The notes under the pieces were generated by a model. The model was not told the origin of the DNA. It did no database searches and saw only the letters and a program-made list of their open reading frames with translations. The position numbers and the translations under genes are program-made. Shown here in pieces: positions 20,795-30,105 of a stretch of 33,866 nt of DNA (position 1 is the first letter of the stretch; each line of letters begins with the position of its first letter). Origin of the DNA: a virus; IMG/VR virus record IMGVR_UViG_3300007276_000153, positions 1 through 33,866 of that record. One strand, 5' to 3'.

Positions 20795-21390
20795 AGCAGC
20801 GACCTTACATTATTTTCTGGGTTCTAAGTATGGCTCTAGTAATATTTTTTACTAGAAGCTGTGGCTCGGATTTAGTGACTGATGTAATTACAATTCCTGC
20901 AAGGGAGAACACAAAAATAATAACAGCACCTCTCCCAGTGGTAAAAAAAGATACCTTCTTTTTAGAAACTGGAGAGATAAAAATAGTCACTGTTCCTAAT
21001 CCAATTAATCAGGAAATGATGACCAAATATTACCAAACTAAGGACACTCTAGAGAGACTAAAATTATATCAAAATGCTATCGAAATTCGGGAGTATGTAG
21101 AAACCCTAAAAGACAGCACTCAAATTATCACAGTCCTCAGTTCGGTCTCAGGAGAGCTCAGAGAGCAGATAATTTCTTACAGAACACTCCCTATGGAATT
21201 TCCGAGAACACGCAATACGAGCAAAAACGCCCTGTTTATAGGGCTTTCAGGAGGTCTGCCTTTAGACCCTAATTTTAACACTTTTACGGCTGGAATTAAG
21301 GCAGATGTAGTGACAAAAAATAAGATTTACAGCTTAGGCTATGATAGCCAAAAAAGGATAAATATAGGCTTATCAATTAAATTATTTTAA
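20791..21390 (+). CDS. Membrane-anchored protein with beta-rich C-terminus, spanin candidate (199 aa)
   Basis: An N-terminal anchor (MKQRPYIIFWVLSMALVIFF) is followed by a Cys24 in TRSCGSD, which is a poor lipobox. A helical stretch (60-130) follows, then an outer-membrane-like tail (KNALFIGLSGGL..., ending INIGLSIKLF with terminal Phe). This layout could bridge the inner and outer membranes, as spanins do. It sits among small membrane genes before the fibre and lysozyme genes. It has about ten CpG dinucleotides in 600 bases, far more than most of the window, so it may be a recent acquisition. Function inferred. Confidence 0.5.
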   Translation: MKQRPYIIFWVLSMALVIFFTRSCGSDLVTDVITIPARENTKIITAPLPVVKKDTFFLETGEIKIVTVPNPINQEMMTKYYQTKDTLERLKLYQNAIEIREYVETLKDSTQIITVLSSVSGELREQIISYRTLPMEFPRTRNTSKNALFIGLSGGLPLDPNFNTFTAGIKADVVTKNKIYSLGYDSQKRINIGLSIKLF

Positions 21391-21391
21391 G

Positions 21392-21754
21392 ATGGAAATA
21401 GACCCAAGCAATGTAAAAGATTTCATTCCATATCTAATAGGATTAGCCACTACTTTGCTAGCTCTTAAGAAGGACTGGATAGGCTCTAAATTAGGAGTTA
21501 AAAATTCTCAGGAGGATTTAGAGACTAAATCTTTAGGGAATATTCATAAAGAAATGAGCATATATAAGGAGCTCCTAGATGATATTAGGATTAGACATTC
21601 TGAAGTAGTAGATGATATGAGAGCAGAGATAAAAACACTTCAGCAGGAGATAATTGAGCTTAGAGCTTTTAATAAAGAGCAGAAGGATTTTATAGCTAAG
21701 CAGAGTAAGAGCTTAGCATATTACACTCAGAAATTTGGTAAGATAATAGAGTAA
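21392..21754 (+). CDS. Holin-like or coiled-coil membrane protein (120 aa)
   Basis: Residues 10-26 (DFIPYLIGLATTLLALKK) form one weak hydrophobic span. The rest, from about 40 to 110, is a strong coiled coil (KEMSIYKELLDDIRIRHSE, then EIKTLQQEIIEL). This resembles small phage proteins encoded beside lysis genes, either holins or Rz-like coiled-coil subunits. It starts one base after the preceding stop. I cannot separate the two options. Confidence 0.5.
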   Translation: MEIDPSNVKDFIPYLIGLATTLLALKKDWIGSKLGVKNSQEDLETKSLGNIHKEMSIYKELLDDIRIRHSEVVDDMRAEIKTLQQEIIELRAFNKEQKDFIAKQSKSLAYYTQKFGKIIE

Positions 21755-21767
21755 ACTAACAACCCTT

Positions 21768-24700
21768 ATGGTAATAATTAACACTATAGATGCTAATACC
21801 TTCTCCATTGATGGAGAGGTATTCCCTACTATATACCAGCCCCTAACCAGTGATACTGATTCTGTGGCCATTTATAACGTATATGATACCAAGCTCCAGA
21901 TATTACCCTCCACTTTATACTCACAGATAACACTAGACTCAGTGGTATATGGAACAAAGGCTCTTTTAATAGCAGCTCTTATTCCAGTAATATATAAGCC
22001 AGCTTCTGGAGGAGGAGGGACTATAGCGTGGGGAGATATTACCTCTGGGCTAATTACTTCCCAGACTGACCTACAGGCAGAGCTAGATGCAAAGGCAGAT
22101 ACAGTACATACTCATACCACAGCTCAGATAACTAACCTAAGTGCCTACACTGGCCTAGATTCCAGATACTATACTAAGTCACTAGGAGACCTGAGATATG
22201 CTCCTATAGTCCATACCCACCCCTACACAGATGTAGTAGGCTTTACTGACTATATCTATGATGCTAATAGTATCCAGAGAGAAATACTATCCACAGGTAT
22301 TAGTGATGGTGGTGCCCTGACTATTAATGTAGATACTACAAAATTCGATATAGCTGCAGGTGTAGGGTTTATAGTTGACCATACAGTACACCCTTCTGTA
22401 GTGACTAAAGTAGAGTGGAGTGCATTCACAGCACAGACTGTGACCAATTTGGCTACCTCATTTGCTACTGATATTGCTATTAACGCTGCAGGAGCTATAG
22501 TACAGCAAGACAGTTATACAACTGAGGAGTTAAGGAGTCTAATCTTCTTAGGAGGTCTTAGTCACTTAAATCAGACTAATATAGATAGAACCTTCTCTAT
22601 AAATATAATGAGTGACGGAATAGGCTCTAATGTTTATGAGTTAACGAAGGCAATAGGGGATATTAACACCAGCGGAAATGTATTTTTCCCTAATGCTACA
22701 GGGAACCTGACCATAAATAAGACCTCAGGCACTACCTTCTCTTATGGTAGGAATAATGCAGTAGATAAACTTAACCCTAACTTAGCTACACAGGCTACCC
22801 AGACTATATGCCCTCTTCTATTAGTATATGGAGATGGCTCTGGCAATGGTGTATTCTCAGCCCTTACTAATGATATTGACCCTACCCAGTATGATAATGG
22901 CTCAGGAACACTACAGGCTGTCTCTGGTGCTAAATGGACTATCCAGAGGATACTAATGTTCTCTAATAGTGGACAGGTAGCTGTACAGTACGGCTCTGCA
23001 GAGTACACAAATAAGTCAGATGCCATTACCAATGCAGCTCTAGCTGGCTTTGACTCCTTAACTGGTATTAAAACAGCAATAGTTAGAGGCTACATAATAG
23101 TAAAGAACACAGCTACAGATTTAACCAGTAGTGATGCAGAGTTCGTGACTGCTGACAGATTCGGTGGTGTATCCTCCAGAGATGCAGGAGCTACAGGGAC
23201 TACAGCTTGGGGCAGTATTACAGGCACCCTATCCTCACAGACAGACTTACAGTCTGCATTAGATGCTAAGGTAAACCTAGCAGGAGACTCTATGACAGGT
23301 ATCCTTAATGTAGCTGCAAATGTAAACGCTGATAATGGCTTTATTACGTCAAAAGCTACAGCACATACCCACAGAACTATACTAGGCAATTCTGCTACTG
23401 TTAGGAACTATCTAGTAGGAGGTAGCTCTACAGCTTCTACCAGTGTATTAGATACTTATCTTAGAATTAGGTCTATAGCAGATGGAGATTTAACATTCCA
23501 AGAGAATGGGCTAGCACATAAGATATGGCATGAGGGTAACTTAACTCCTGCAGATTATGTATTGAAAGCAGGAGATGTGATGACAGGAGATTTAACTGTT
23601 AATGCTCAATTACTTATACCTAATGCTACAGTTAATAACTGGGCATTTAGAGCAGATACAAATGATGTGAACTACTCTGGCTTATGGTTTACAGCTGCAG
23701 GAGATGGTATGCTTATATTAAGAGACTCTTTAGGTGCTAATACCCAATTAACATACAATGCTACTATTAATGGCTTGAATGCAACTGGTAATATTAACTC
23801 AGAAGGGAGCTACTACTATGGAGACAGTAAGGCTATAGTACAATTCTCAGATGTATGGTTAAGATTAAACCCTTCAGGTAGTTTTACTAATGGTATCTAC
23901 TGTGGTAGTAGTATTGTTCGTACAGATGGCAGCCTACAGGTAGGAGCCAGTGGGAGTATGTTCCATGCGACTACTGCAGGAGTAGTGAGCAGTGCCATCA
24001 GTATGACCTCAGTGGATGTGATAGGTACTACCTCTCTGACTGCAGGGAATAGTGGTGTTCAAAATGGTACTATCACGCTAGCTAAAAATGACACAGGAGG
24101 AGTGGCTCTAGCTTATGAGGATGACTATTATAGATGGAGAAGAGGTGGAGGTGGCTCAATAGCAGGTTTTAGGTGGGATAACTTTGACTCTCAGGTTATG
24201 AGATTAGCGTCTAGTGGCTCAGTCTTAACTTTAGGCACAGATGTAGCCACTACAGGAGCTGTACACGCAGGCGATTTCATAGCAGGTAATCAAATACTTA
24301 ACTATGGTGTCAGCAGATGGAGTGTATCTGAGGCAGACACAGCACACCAGAGATGTGATGCTAGAGACGATGCTACCACACAGTCTAGACTCCATTGGTA
24401 TGGAGTAGATTCACTAGGAGCAGTTAAAAACATTAGGGAGGCATGGTATGATGGAAATAACTACTTATATCTTGATTATGAAAATGATGAATTATTATTC
24501 TCTACCTCAGTGTCAGCCAGTACCTCTCCTTTAACATTTAAGATACAGAGTAAAGTAGATGCTAATTTTATTGTAGAGGCAGACTCAGATAACTCAACCG
24601 AGACAGATAACCCTACTATACAAATGTGGCAGGATGGTGCAGCAGTTAAAGCCATCTGGGGGATAGAGAGTTCAGCAAGCACAGCTTTTACTGGAACAGC

Positions 24701-25634
24701 AGATAATTCTCCATATTTCAATACTTTAGCAGGTACTCAATGGGTATTCGGCACAGCAGGTACTAAGAAATTTGCCATAGAACCCAATGGAGTGACCTCA
24801 GCAGGGTATGTAGCAGGAACTAGAATAGTAGCAGGGTATGACTCAGCAGTAGCTGGTTCTGTTAATGCCTCTGGCTGGTTTAGGAGTACAGGTTCTACTG
24901 GATGGTTTAACGCTACTTATGGTGGTGGTATTTATATGACTGAAAGCACCACTGTGAGAGTGTATGCAACTAAGAAGTTTCAGGTAGATAATGATATTTA
25001 TATAGCAGGAGCAAACGCAGGTATAACCAGAGGAGGTAGTACAGCTAGAGGATACTTAATAGGTTCTTACAATGCAGACGGAAATATAGCAACAGCTACA
25101 GGGTGTATTTACACTATGGGGACTAGCTTTAAGCCTGCAGCTACTACTCTAGGTAATATGTATGGAGTGGGTTATTCTTATGGGTCTGCATCATTCCTTA
25201 ACTCTACTGATTTAGGTACTACTCCTAGTAATGAGTGGGGATTCTATGTGGCAGCAGATGGTAATGCTAGATTTTTCGTATCTGGAACTTCTGGGAAGAG
25301 CTGGCAGAAGAGTGTATCTTATGCTTCTAACTTCCAATTAAACTCAGATAGGAGACTTAAGACAAAAATAAAGGACTATAAGCCTACTGGATTAGGTGTA
25401 AAATGGAAGACATTTGAGCTTAAGAACGAAGCTGGAATATATAGGGTAGGAGTGATAGCTCAGGACTTACTTAAGATAGCTCCTCAATTTGTTGACCAGA
25501 GTGACCCAAAATCACTGACAGTAAAAAGTATAGATTTAGCTAATGCCTGTATAGCAGAACTTACACAGGAAAATAAAGAGCTCAGGCACCGTATGGATAG
25601 ACTTGAGAAAATGTTTAAAATAAGTAAAAATTAG
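21768..25634 (+). CDS. Tail fibre with C-terminal S74 chaperone domain (1288 aa)
   Basis: Residues 1-80 share a domain with the start of the protein at 26460 (IYQPLT, Y-DT, YGT-AL-IAAL-P), probably the tail attachment site. Fibre repeats follow: AWGDIT...SQTDLQAELDAK and AWGSITGTLSSQTDLQ, HTHTT, and MTG-L-V repeats (MTGILNV, MTGDLTV). From about 1190 the S74 intramolecular chaperone begins: Ser1193 and Lys1198 in SDRRLK form the Ser-Lys dyad for self-cleavage, then YRVGVIAQDL and a terminal coiled coil (NKELRHRMDRLEKM). It should trimerise, release the chaperone and bind the host surface. Confidence 0.93.
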   Translation: MVIINTIDANTFSIDGEVFPTIYQPLTSDTDSVAIYNVYDTKLQILPSTLYSQITLDSVVYGTKALLIAALIPVIYKPASGGGGTIAWGDITSGLITSQTDLQAELDAKADTVHTHTTAQITNLSAYTGLDSRYYTKSLGDLRYAPIVHTHPYTDVVGFTDYIYDANSIQREILSTGISDGGALTINVDTTKFDIAAGVGFIVDHTVHPSVVTKVEWSAFTAQTVTNLATSFATDIAINAAGAIVQQDSYTTEELRSLIFLGGLSHLNQTNIDRTFSINIMSDGIGSNVYELTKAIGDINTSGNVFFPNATGNLTINKTSGTTFSYGRNNAVDKLNPNLATQATQTICPLLLVYGDGSGNGVFSALTNDIDPTQYDNGSGTLQAVSGAKWTIQRILMFSNSGQVAVQYGSAEYTNKSDAITNAALAGFDSLTGIKTAIVRGYIIVKNTATDLTSSDAEFVTADRFGGVSSRDAGATGTTAWGSITGTLSSQTDLQSALDAKVNLAGDSMTGILNVAANVNADNGFITSKATAHTHRTILGNSATVRNYLVGGSSTASTSVLDTYLRIRSIADGDLTFQENGLAHKIWHEGNLTPADYVLKAGDVMTGDLTVNAQLLIPNATVNNWAFRADTNDVNYSGLWFTAAGDGMLILRDSLGANTQLTYNATINGLNATGNINSEGSYYYGDSKAIVQFSDVWLRLNPSGSFTNGIYCGSSIVRTDGSLQVGASGSMFHATTAGVVSSAISMTSVDVIGTTSLTAGNSGVQNGTITLAKNDTGGVALAYEDDYYRWRRGGGGSIAGFRWDNFDSQVMRLASSGSVLTLGTDVATTGAVHAGDFIAGNQILNYGVSRWSVSEADTAHQRCDARDDATTQSRLHWYGVDSLGAVKNIREAWYDGNNYLYLDYENDELLFSTSVSASTSPLTFKIQSKVDANFIVEADSDNSTETDNPTIQMWQDGAAVKAIWGIESSASTAFTGTADNSPYFNTLAGTQWVFGTAGTKKFAIEPNGVTSAGYVAGTRIVAGYDSAVAGSVNASGWFRSTGSTGWFNATYGGGIYMTESTTVRVYATKKFQVDNDIYIAGANAGITRGGSTARGYLIGSYNADGNIATATGCIYTMGTSFKPAATTLGNMYGVGYSYGSASFLNSTDLGTTPSNEWGFYVAADGNARFFVSGTSGKSWQKSVSYASNFQLNSDRRLKTKIKDYKPTGLGVKWKTFELKNEAGIYRVGVIAQDLLKIAPQFVDQSDPKSLTVKSIDLANACIAELTQENKELRHRMDRLEKMFKISKN

Positions 25635-25639
25635 AAAAT

Positions 25640-26038
25640 ATGGCATTAACGATTAAGCAGCAGATAGAACTAAGGAATGATGGATTACCCTCTATGTATT
25701 ATACTATAGATTTATTCTCTTACCAGACAGCTCTAGCAGTGGCTATAGACTATCAGAAGAATGAGAAGGTAGTACCTATGGAAAATGCAGAGGCCTATAG
25801 CTATGCTAATAAAGTCTCTGGAGTAATAGGAAGACTATATAATGACAGAGAGAAGATGATGGATATTCTATCCAATATGATGACAGCTACTCTAGGTAAT
25901 AGTACCTACACTGCTGCCCAGATTAATGGAGCTACCTCTGCACAGATAGAAGGATTCTTCTCTGGAGAGATGATGACAATAATAGAGAACTTAGCTCTAG
26001 TGACTCCTAGTGAGAGAGCTGAATATATAGCCCTGTAA
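25640..26038 (+). CDS. Hypothetical protein of the tail fibre cluster (132 aa)
   Basis: A helical protein (MALTIKQQIELRNDGLPSMYY, then a long middle helix around REKMMDILSNMM). It sits between two fibre genes, six bases after the large fibre and in a TAATG overlap with the next. It may be a fibre-assembly helper or linker protein. No family motif is recognised. Confidence 0.6.
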   Translation: MALTIKQQIELRNDGLPSMYYTIDLFSYQTALAVAIDYQKNEKVVPMENAEAYSYANKVSGVIGRLYNDREKMMDILSNMMTATLGNSTYTAAQINGATSAQIEGFFSGEMMTIIENLALVTPSERAEYIAL

Positions 26039-26442
26039 TGAGTGTACCAAATACCACAAATTTCAGCCTTCAGGATGTAGTTAATGAGATAGGCTCAGGG
26101 AGCAGTTTAATTAACTGCTTTGCTAATGCAGTGGCTGCTGGCTTTGACCCTTTATATGGGAGTATTAGCAGCACTCAGCTATACGCATTCAGGAACTATA
26201 ACCATGCTGCCATTACTGTTGACCCAGTATCACTAGGCTATAGTGCTATTAGTTCTGTGAATGCCTGTGGAGCAGGGCTTACCACTTACTATATAGATGA
26301 TGGCCTTACATGGCTTACCAGTACTTACCTCTGGGATGACAATATAGGCACAGTACCTTCTGCTTCAGGGTTCTACTCAGATGGCACATGGTACAGAGAA
26401 TGGAATGGAAGCGTATTTTTAACCTTTAAATTAGCCTGCTAG
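26038..26442 (+). CDS. Small tail fibre/adhesin-like protein (134 aa)
   Basis: The N-terminus begins MSVPNTTNFSLQDVVNEIG. This opening, followed by a FRNY segment, is common in small phage tail proteins. The C-terminal module (GFYSDGTWYREWNGSVF) is shared with the protein at 27235 (GYYSDGSSFRYWNGSSW). Two Cys residues flank this module. It is probably an exposed receptor-binding or decoration protein. It ends TAG, 17 bases before the next fibre gene. Confidence 0.6.
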   Translation: MSVPNTTNFSLQDVVNEIGSGSSLINCFANAVAAGFDPLYGSISSTQLYAFRNYNHAAITVDPVSLGYSAISSVNACGAGLTTYYIDDGLTWLTSTYLWDDNIGTVPSASGFYSDGTWYREWNGSVFLTFKLAC

Positions 26443-26459
26443 GCATAAAATAAATAGAC

Positions 26460-27233
26460 ATGAGTGTAATAATAAGTACAGCAGGTGCTCCTGCAGGAAC
26501 CTTTACAGTAGATGGAATATTATATAACAAAATTTACCAGCCATTAACTGGAGGAGGGGACTATATATCACTGATAAATAGTTATGACACTAGACAGGTT
26601 TTAGTTCCTAATACCATATACAGTGGCTATACCATTAATGGAGTAGGATATGGTACAGCAGCTCTGACTATAGCAGCTCTGGTACCTATAGTATATGAGA
26701 GCTATCAGGGAGGTACTATTACCTCAGTATTTGGGAGGACAGGAGTAGTAGTAGCAGATACTGCTGACTACAGCTCATTCTATATATCTAAGACTGGAGG
26801 CACTATGACAGGAGCTCTGACAGTACCAGCTGACCCTTATGCTATTGGCTGGAATGGGAATAATACAGTACCTACTAAGAATGATGTATATGATAAGATA
26901 GAGGCTCTGGTATTAGGAGGAGCCATTACTTCTGTATTTGGTAGGACTGGAGTAGTGACTGCATTAAGTACAGACTACTCAGCATTCTACTTAGGTATAT
27001 CTGCCACAGCAGCTAATAGCACTCTATTTAATGGATTAGCTACTACAGCCTTCCTTAGTGCTACAGCTAATGACAGCACCTCAGGGAGCTTAACAGCAGC
27101 CTCATTTATTACAGGAGCATGGACTATAGATAGCTCAGGGACTGATTTAGTTTTTAAATACTCTGGAATAACTAAGTTTACCATTACCTCAGCAGGAGCA
27201 GTAACTATAGCAGGGAATTTAACAGCAGGATAA
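26460..27233 (+). CDS. Short tail fibre protein (257 aa)
   Basis: The first 80 residues resemble those of the large fibre (IYQPLTGGGDYISLINSYDT, YGTAALTIAALVPIVYES). Two copies of the fibre motif SVFGRTGVV (about 91-99 and 161-169) follow, with a TGGTMTGALTV segment between them. It lacks the S74 domain. It probably attaches to the same place as the large fibre and serves as a partner or alternative, receptor-binding domain aside. It ends TAA, one base before the next ATG. Confidence 0.75.
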   Translation: MSVIISTAGAPAGTFTVDGILYNKIYQPLTGGGDYISLINSYDTRQVLVPNTIYSGYTINGVGYGTAALTIAALVPIVYESYQGGTITSVFGRTGVVVADTADYSSFYISKTGGTMTGALTVPADPYAIGWNGNNTVPTKNDVYDKIEALVLGGAITSVFGRTGVVTALSTDYSAFYLGISATAANSTLFNGLATTAFLSATANDSTSGSLTAASFITGAWTIDSSGTDLVFKYSGITKFTITSAGAVTIAGNLTAG

Positions 27234-27234
27234 A

Positions 27235-27906
27235 ATGGCACAAAGTTTAAATATAACAGGCTCAGGACAAACTAACTTACTGGATACAGCAGATAAGCTG
27301 GACAGCTTAAATAATATAGCCTCTATGGCTGTAGCTGCAGCTATTAGCACTCCTGCTACTTTCCCAGATGACTGGTATAGTTTTATTTACTGTGCCTTCA
27401 CTGGAGTGAGCCCACTGGTGGCTGCAGGAATAGACAGGAATATAGATGTAGATTTTAAAGCATTTGGTACTCCAGTATTTACTGCCTCAGAAGTATGGTG
27501 CACTCCTCCTACAGGAGTACTTACTGCTGGTAATGGTGTGGCTAGATTTGATTTAACTAAGAACCTTACAGGTATCCTTAGGAGCTGTACTCTCACTATG
27601 ACAGTGACCCAGCCTCTAGGAACCTATATAGTAACCATTACCCTTAATAATGAGGCAGCTACTTTATACCCCTCTATTAGTCTGGGATTAGATGCCTCTA
27701 CAGGGAATGCTGCCTGCAGTGACTTTATAAACTCTCCAGTAACTAGGTATATAGACACAGCTAGCACGCTATGTACCACTAATAACCTATGGCTTAATAT
27801 AGATGGAACTACAAACGCAGGAGCTGGATACTACTCAGATGGTAGTAGCTTCAGGTACTGGAATGGTAGCAGCTGGACTGGAGCCTGTAGTGACTGTACA
27901 ATATAA
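27235..27906 (+). CDS. Tail fibre/adhesin protein with YSDG-YWNG module (223 aa)
   Basis: A beta-rich protein with a C-terminal GYYSDGSSFRYWNGSSW module also found in the gene at 26038. The middle (LTMTVTQPLGTYIVTITLNN) reads like a beta sandwich. Several Cys near the end (ACSD, LCTT, GACSDC) could form disulphides, as in exposed adhesins. It follows the short fibre and precedes the lysozyme. A receptor-binding or tail-tip role is inferred. Confidence 0.55.
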   Translation: MAQSLNITGSGQTNLLDTADKLDSLNNIASMAVAAAISTPATFPDDWYSFIYCAFTGVSPLVAAGIDRNIDVDFKAFGTPVFTASEVWCTPPTGVLTAGNGVARFDLTKNLTGILRSCTLTMTVTQPLGTYIVTITLNNEAATLYPSISLGLDASTGNAACSDFINSPVTRYIDTASTLCTTNNLWLNIDGTTNAGAGYYSDGSSFRYWNGSSWTGACSDCTI

Positions 27907-27911
27907 TAGAT

Positions 27912-28370
27912 ATGAAAATAAGCAAAAAAGGAATAGACCTTATTAAGAAGTACGAAGGATTCAGGAACCACCCCTATAGATGTGCTGCAGATGTGGCCAC
28001 TATAGGTTATGGTACTACATTCTATCCAGATGGCACTCCAGTTAAGATGACTGATAAGCCAGTCACTATGGTAGATGCTCTCCAGATTCTGTACACTGTT
28101 ATAGATGGCTTTGAGAAGGGTGTATGGGATGCTGTCTCCAGCGTATGCTTAGAACAGAACCAGTTTGATGCTCTAGTGAGCTTTGCCTATAATGTAGGCT
28201 TAGGAGCGTTTAAAAACAGTACACTATTAAAGAGGGTATTAGATGACCCTAATGATGAGGATATAAAATACCAATTTAGCAGATGGAATAAAGCTGGAGG
28301 GAGAGTCCTGAAGGGTTTAAAGAAGAGACGTAATGAAGAGGCATGGCTATACTTTGAACATACAAGATAA
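27912..28370 (+). CDS. Phage lysozyme, glycoside hydrolase family 24 (152 aa)
   Basis: The T4-type catalytic pattern is intact: Glu15 in KYEGF, then eight residues to Cys24 and five to Thr30 in TIGYG, matching the E-8-(D/C)-5-T motif. The later segment QNQFDALVSFAYNVGLGAF is the family hallmark. It cuts the bond between N-acetylmuramic acid and N-acetylglucosamine to release phage. No signal peptide, so a holin or similar is needed. Length is normal. It overlaps the terminase small-subunit candidate in TAATG. Confidence 0.95.
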   Translation: MKISKKGIDLIKKYEGFRNHPYRCAADVATIGYGTTFYPDGTPVKMTDKPVTMVDALQILYTVIDGFEKGVWDAVSSVCLEQNQFDALVSFAYNVGLGAFKNSTLLKRVLDDPNDEDIKYQFSRWNKAGGRVLKGLKKRRNEEAWLYFEHTR

Positions 28371-28882
28371 TGGGAGCATTTAAGTTTAAGAAATTCTATG
28401 AGAAAATGGTAGAGCTATTCGATAAGGAGCCTACTATACTTGAGATAATGACAGATACAGATTTACATACCTATATTAATGGACACTTACCCCCTAAGGA
28501 TAAGGTCTCTTTTTCTACATTTGAGAAGTGGAAAGCTCCTAATAATAGTAAGAGTATAGAGATGATAGAGGGAGTAAGCCTAGAGGAGGCTAAAGCCTTC
28601 AGAGACACTCTAGCTTTTAGTAGGGTATGCCAGAAGCTCTCCCTCTATAAGGAGATGAAAGACCCTAATAATAAGATGGCCTATAAGCAGCAGTGGATAA
28701 TGGAGAGGAAGTTTAATGACCTTAAAGCTAATCCAGTGCTCCAGCTTAACAGTAATCCTGTATTCAAGATAGAAGCAGGGAACGCAGAGGAGAGAGCTCT
28801 ACTAGATAACTTATATAATGGAGAGGACTCCGCAGAGGATATAGACTATGAAGAGATAGAGAAAAAAAGACTAGATAGATAG
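28370..28882 (+). CDS. Putative terminase small subunit (170 aa)
   Basis: A helical, charged protein located directly before the large terminase. Residues about 30-60 (HTYINGHLPPKDKVSFSTFEKW) look like a helix-turn-helix fold, and a later segment (LQLNSNPVFKIEAGNAEE) is beta-like. Small subunits bind the packaging site and vary strongly in sequence, so position carries most weight. It overlaps the lysozyme gene by one base and its stop lies two bases before the terminase start. Confidence 0.6.
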   Translation: MGAFKFKKFYEKMVELFDKEPTILEIMTDTDLHTYINGHLPPKDKVSFSTFEKWKAPNNSKSIEMIEGVSLEEAKAFRDTLAFSRVCQKLSLYKEMKDPNNKMAYKQQWIMERKFNDLKANPVLQLNSNPVFKIEAGNAEERALLDNLYNGEDSAEDIDYEEIEKKRLDR

Positions 28883-28884
28883 AT

Positions 28885-30105
28885 ATGGGACAATATAAAT
28901 ACAGCAGAGCCTTCTTTAAAATAGCTAAGATGAAGGCAGCCTTAAAGATAGTACAGGGAGGGAAGGGATGTAGTAAGACTATATCCATACTCCAGATATT
29001 TATAGCCCTAGCTATGAGTAAGAGGGAGAACCTAATTATTTCTGTAGTAGCTCAGTCCCTACCTAACCTTAAATCTGGTGCCCTTAGAGATTTTGAGAAA
29101 ATCCTAAAGGATATGCAGGTAATGGATAAATGGAAGGTTAATAAAACAGATAAGACTTATACCTTCGGAAGTAATATGGTAGAGTTCTTTAGTGTAGATG
29201 GAGAGAGCTCTAGGCTGGGTTCTAGGAGGACTCATTTATATGTGAATGAAGCAGATGGTATCAGGAGAGAGACCTTTGTGGAGCTCTGGAGTAGAACTTC
29301 TAGCTGGACTATAATAGATTATAATCCTAGGAGAGAGTTCTGGGCACATACTGACTTCATGGATGAGCCAGATGTAGAATTTATAAAGCTCAATTATTTA
29401 GATAATGAGTTCATTCCTAAGAAGGAACTAGATGCTATTATGATGTTCAAGAGAAAATATGAAGAGTCTGGCTCTAAGTACTGGGAGAACCAGTGGAGGG
29501 TATTAGGACTGGGAGAGCTAGGAGTGGTAGATGGTGTAATATTTGAAGAGGATAAGGACTATTTAGTTATAGATAAGATTCCTGAGGATGCAGAGTATAT
29601 AGGAGCTGGGCTAGATTTTGGATTTACCCACCCTACAACTATAATGAAGCTCTATAAGAGTGTAGATACTTTTGGAGAAGACCATGTAATAATACACCAG
29701 AGCTTATTCAAGGCTGGAATGTTTACTCCTCAGATAGCTATGCATATAAAGGGAGATGTAGATTTAATGAGCTCTATAATAGTGGCAGATTCTGCAAGGC
29801 CTGAAATGATTAGGGAAATGAGAGGAATGAATATTCCTATAGTAGCTCATAAGAAGGGTAATGTAATGGCTGGCATAGATTTAATGCATTCCATAAAAAT
29901 ATATATAACTGCTTCCAGTGAGGAAAGTATAGAGGAGTTTAGGAGCTATGCTTATGCCACTAACAGAGCAGGAGAAAACTTAGGAGTTCCTAATAAGGCT
30001 GCAGATGTAGATAATAGTATAGATGCTGCTAGGTATGGTATAGAGTACTTCCTTAGTAAGGGACGTAGTAGAACTAATAAATTAAGGTGGATAAGCTCAT
30101 GGTAG
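28885..30105 (+). CDS. Terminase large subunit (406 aa)
   Basis: DNA packaging ATPase and nuclease. The Walker A is QGGKGCSKT (24-32), with Ser before Lys as in many Bacteroidetes phage terminases. The Walker B region is THLYVNEAD (116-124) with Glu122. The nuclease domain shows Asp244 in GLDFGFTHP, Asp302 in VADSARPE and Asp374/376/380 in ADVDNSID. All expected acidic residues are present and the length is typical. The start is in a TAGATATG junction. It overlaps the next gene by seven bases. Confidence 0.95.
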   Translation: MGQYKYSRAFFKIAKMKAALKIVQGGKGCSKTISILQIFIALAMSKRENLIISVVAQSLPNLKSGALRDFEKILKDMQVMDKWKVNKTDKTYTFGSNMVEFFSVDGESSRLGSRRTHLYVNEADGIRRETFVELWSRTSSWTIIDYNPRREFWAHTDFMDEPDVEFIKLNYLDNEFIPKKELDAIMMFKRKYEESGSKYWENQWRVLGLGELGVVDGVIFEEDKDYLVIDKIPEDAEYIGAGLDFGFTHPTTIMKLYKSVDTFGEDHVIIHQSLFKAGMFTPQIAMHIKGDVDLMSSIIVADSARPEMIREMRGMNIPIVAHKKGNVMAGIDLMHSIKIYITASSEESIEEFRSYAYATNRAGENLGVPNKAADVDNSIDAARYGIEYFLSKGRSRTNKLRWISSW

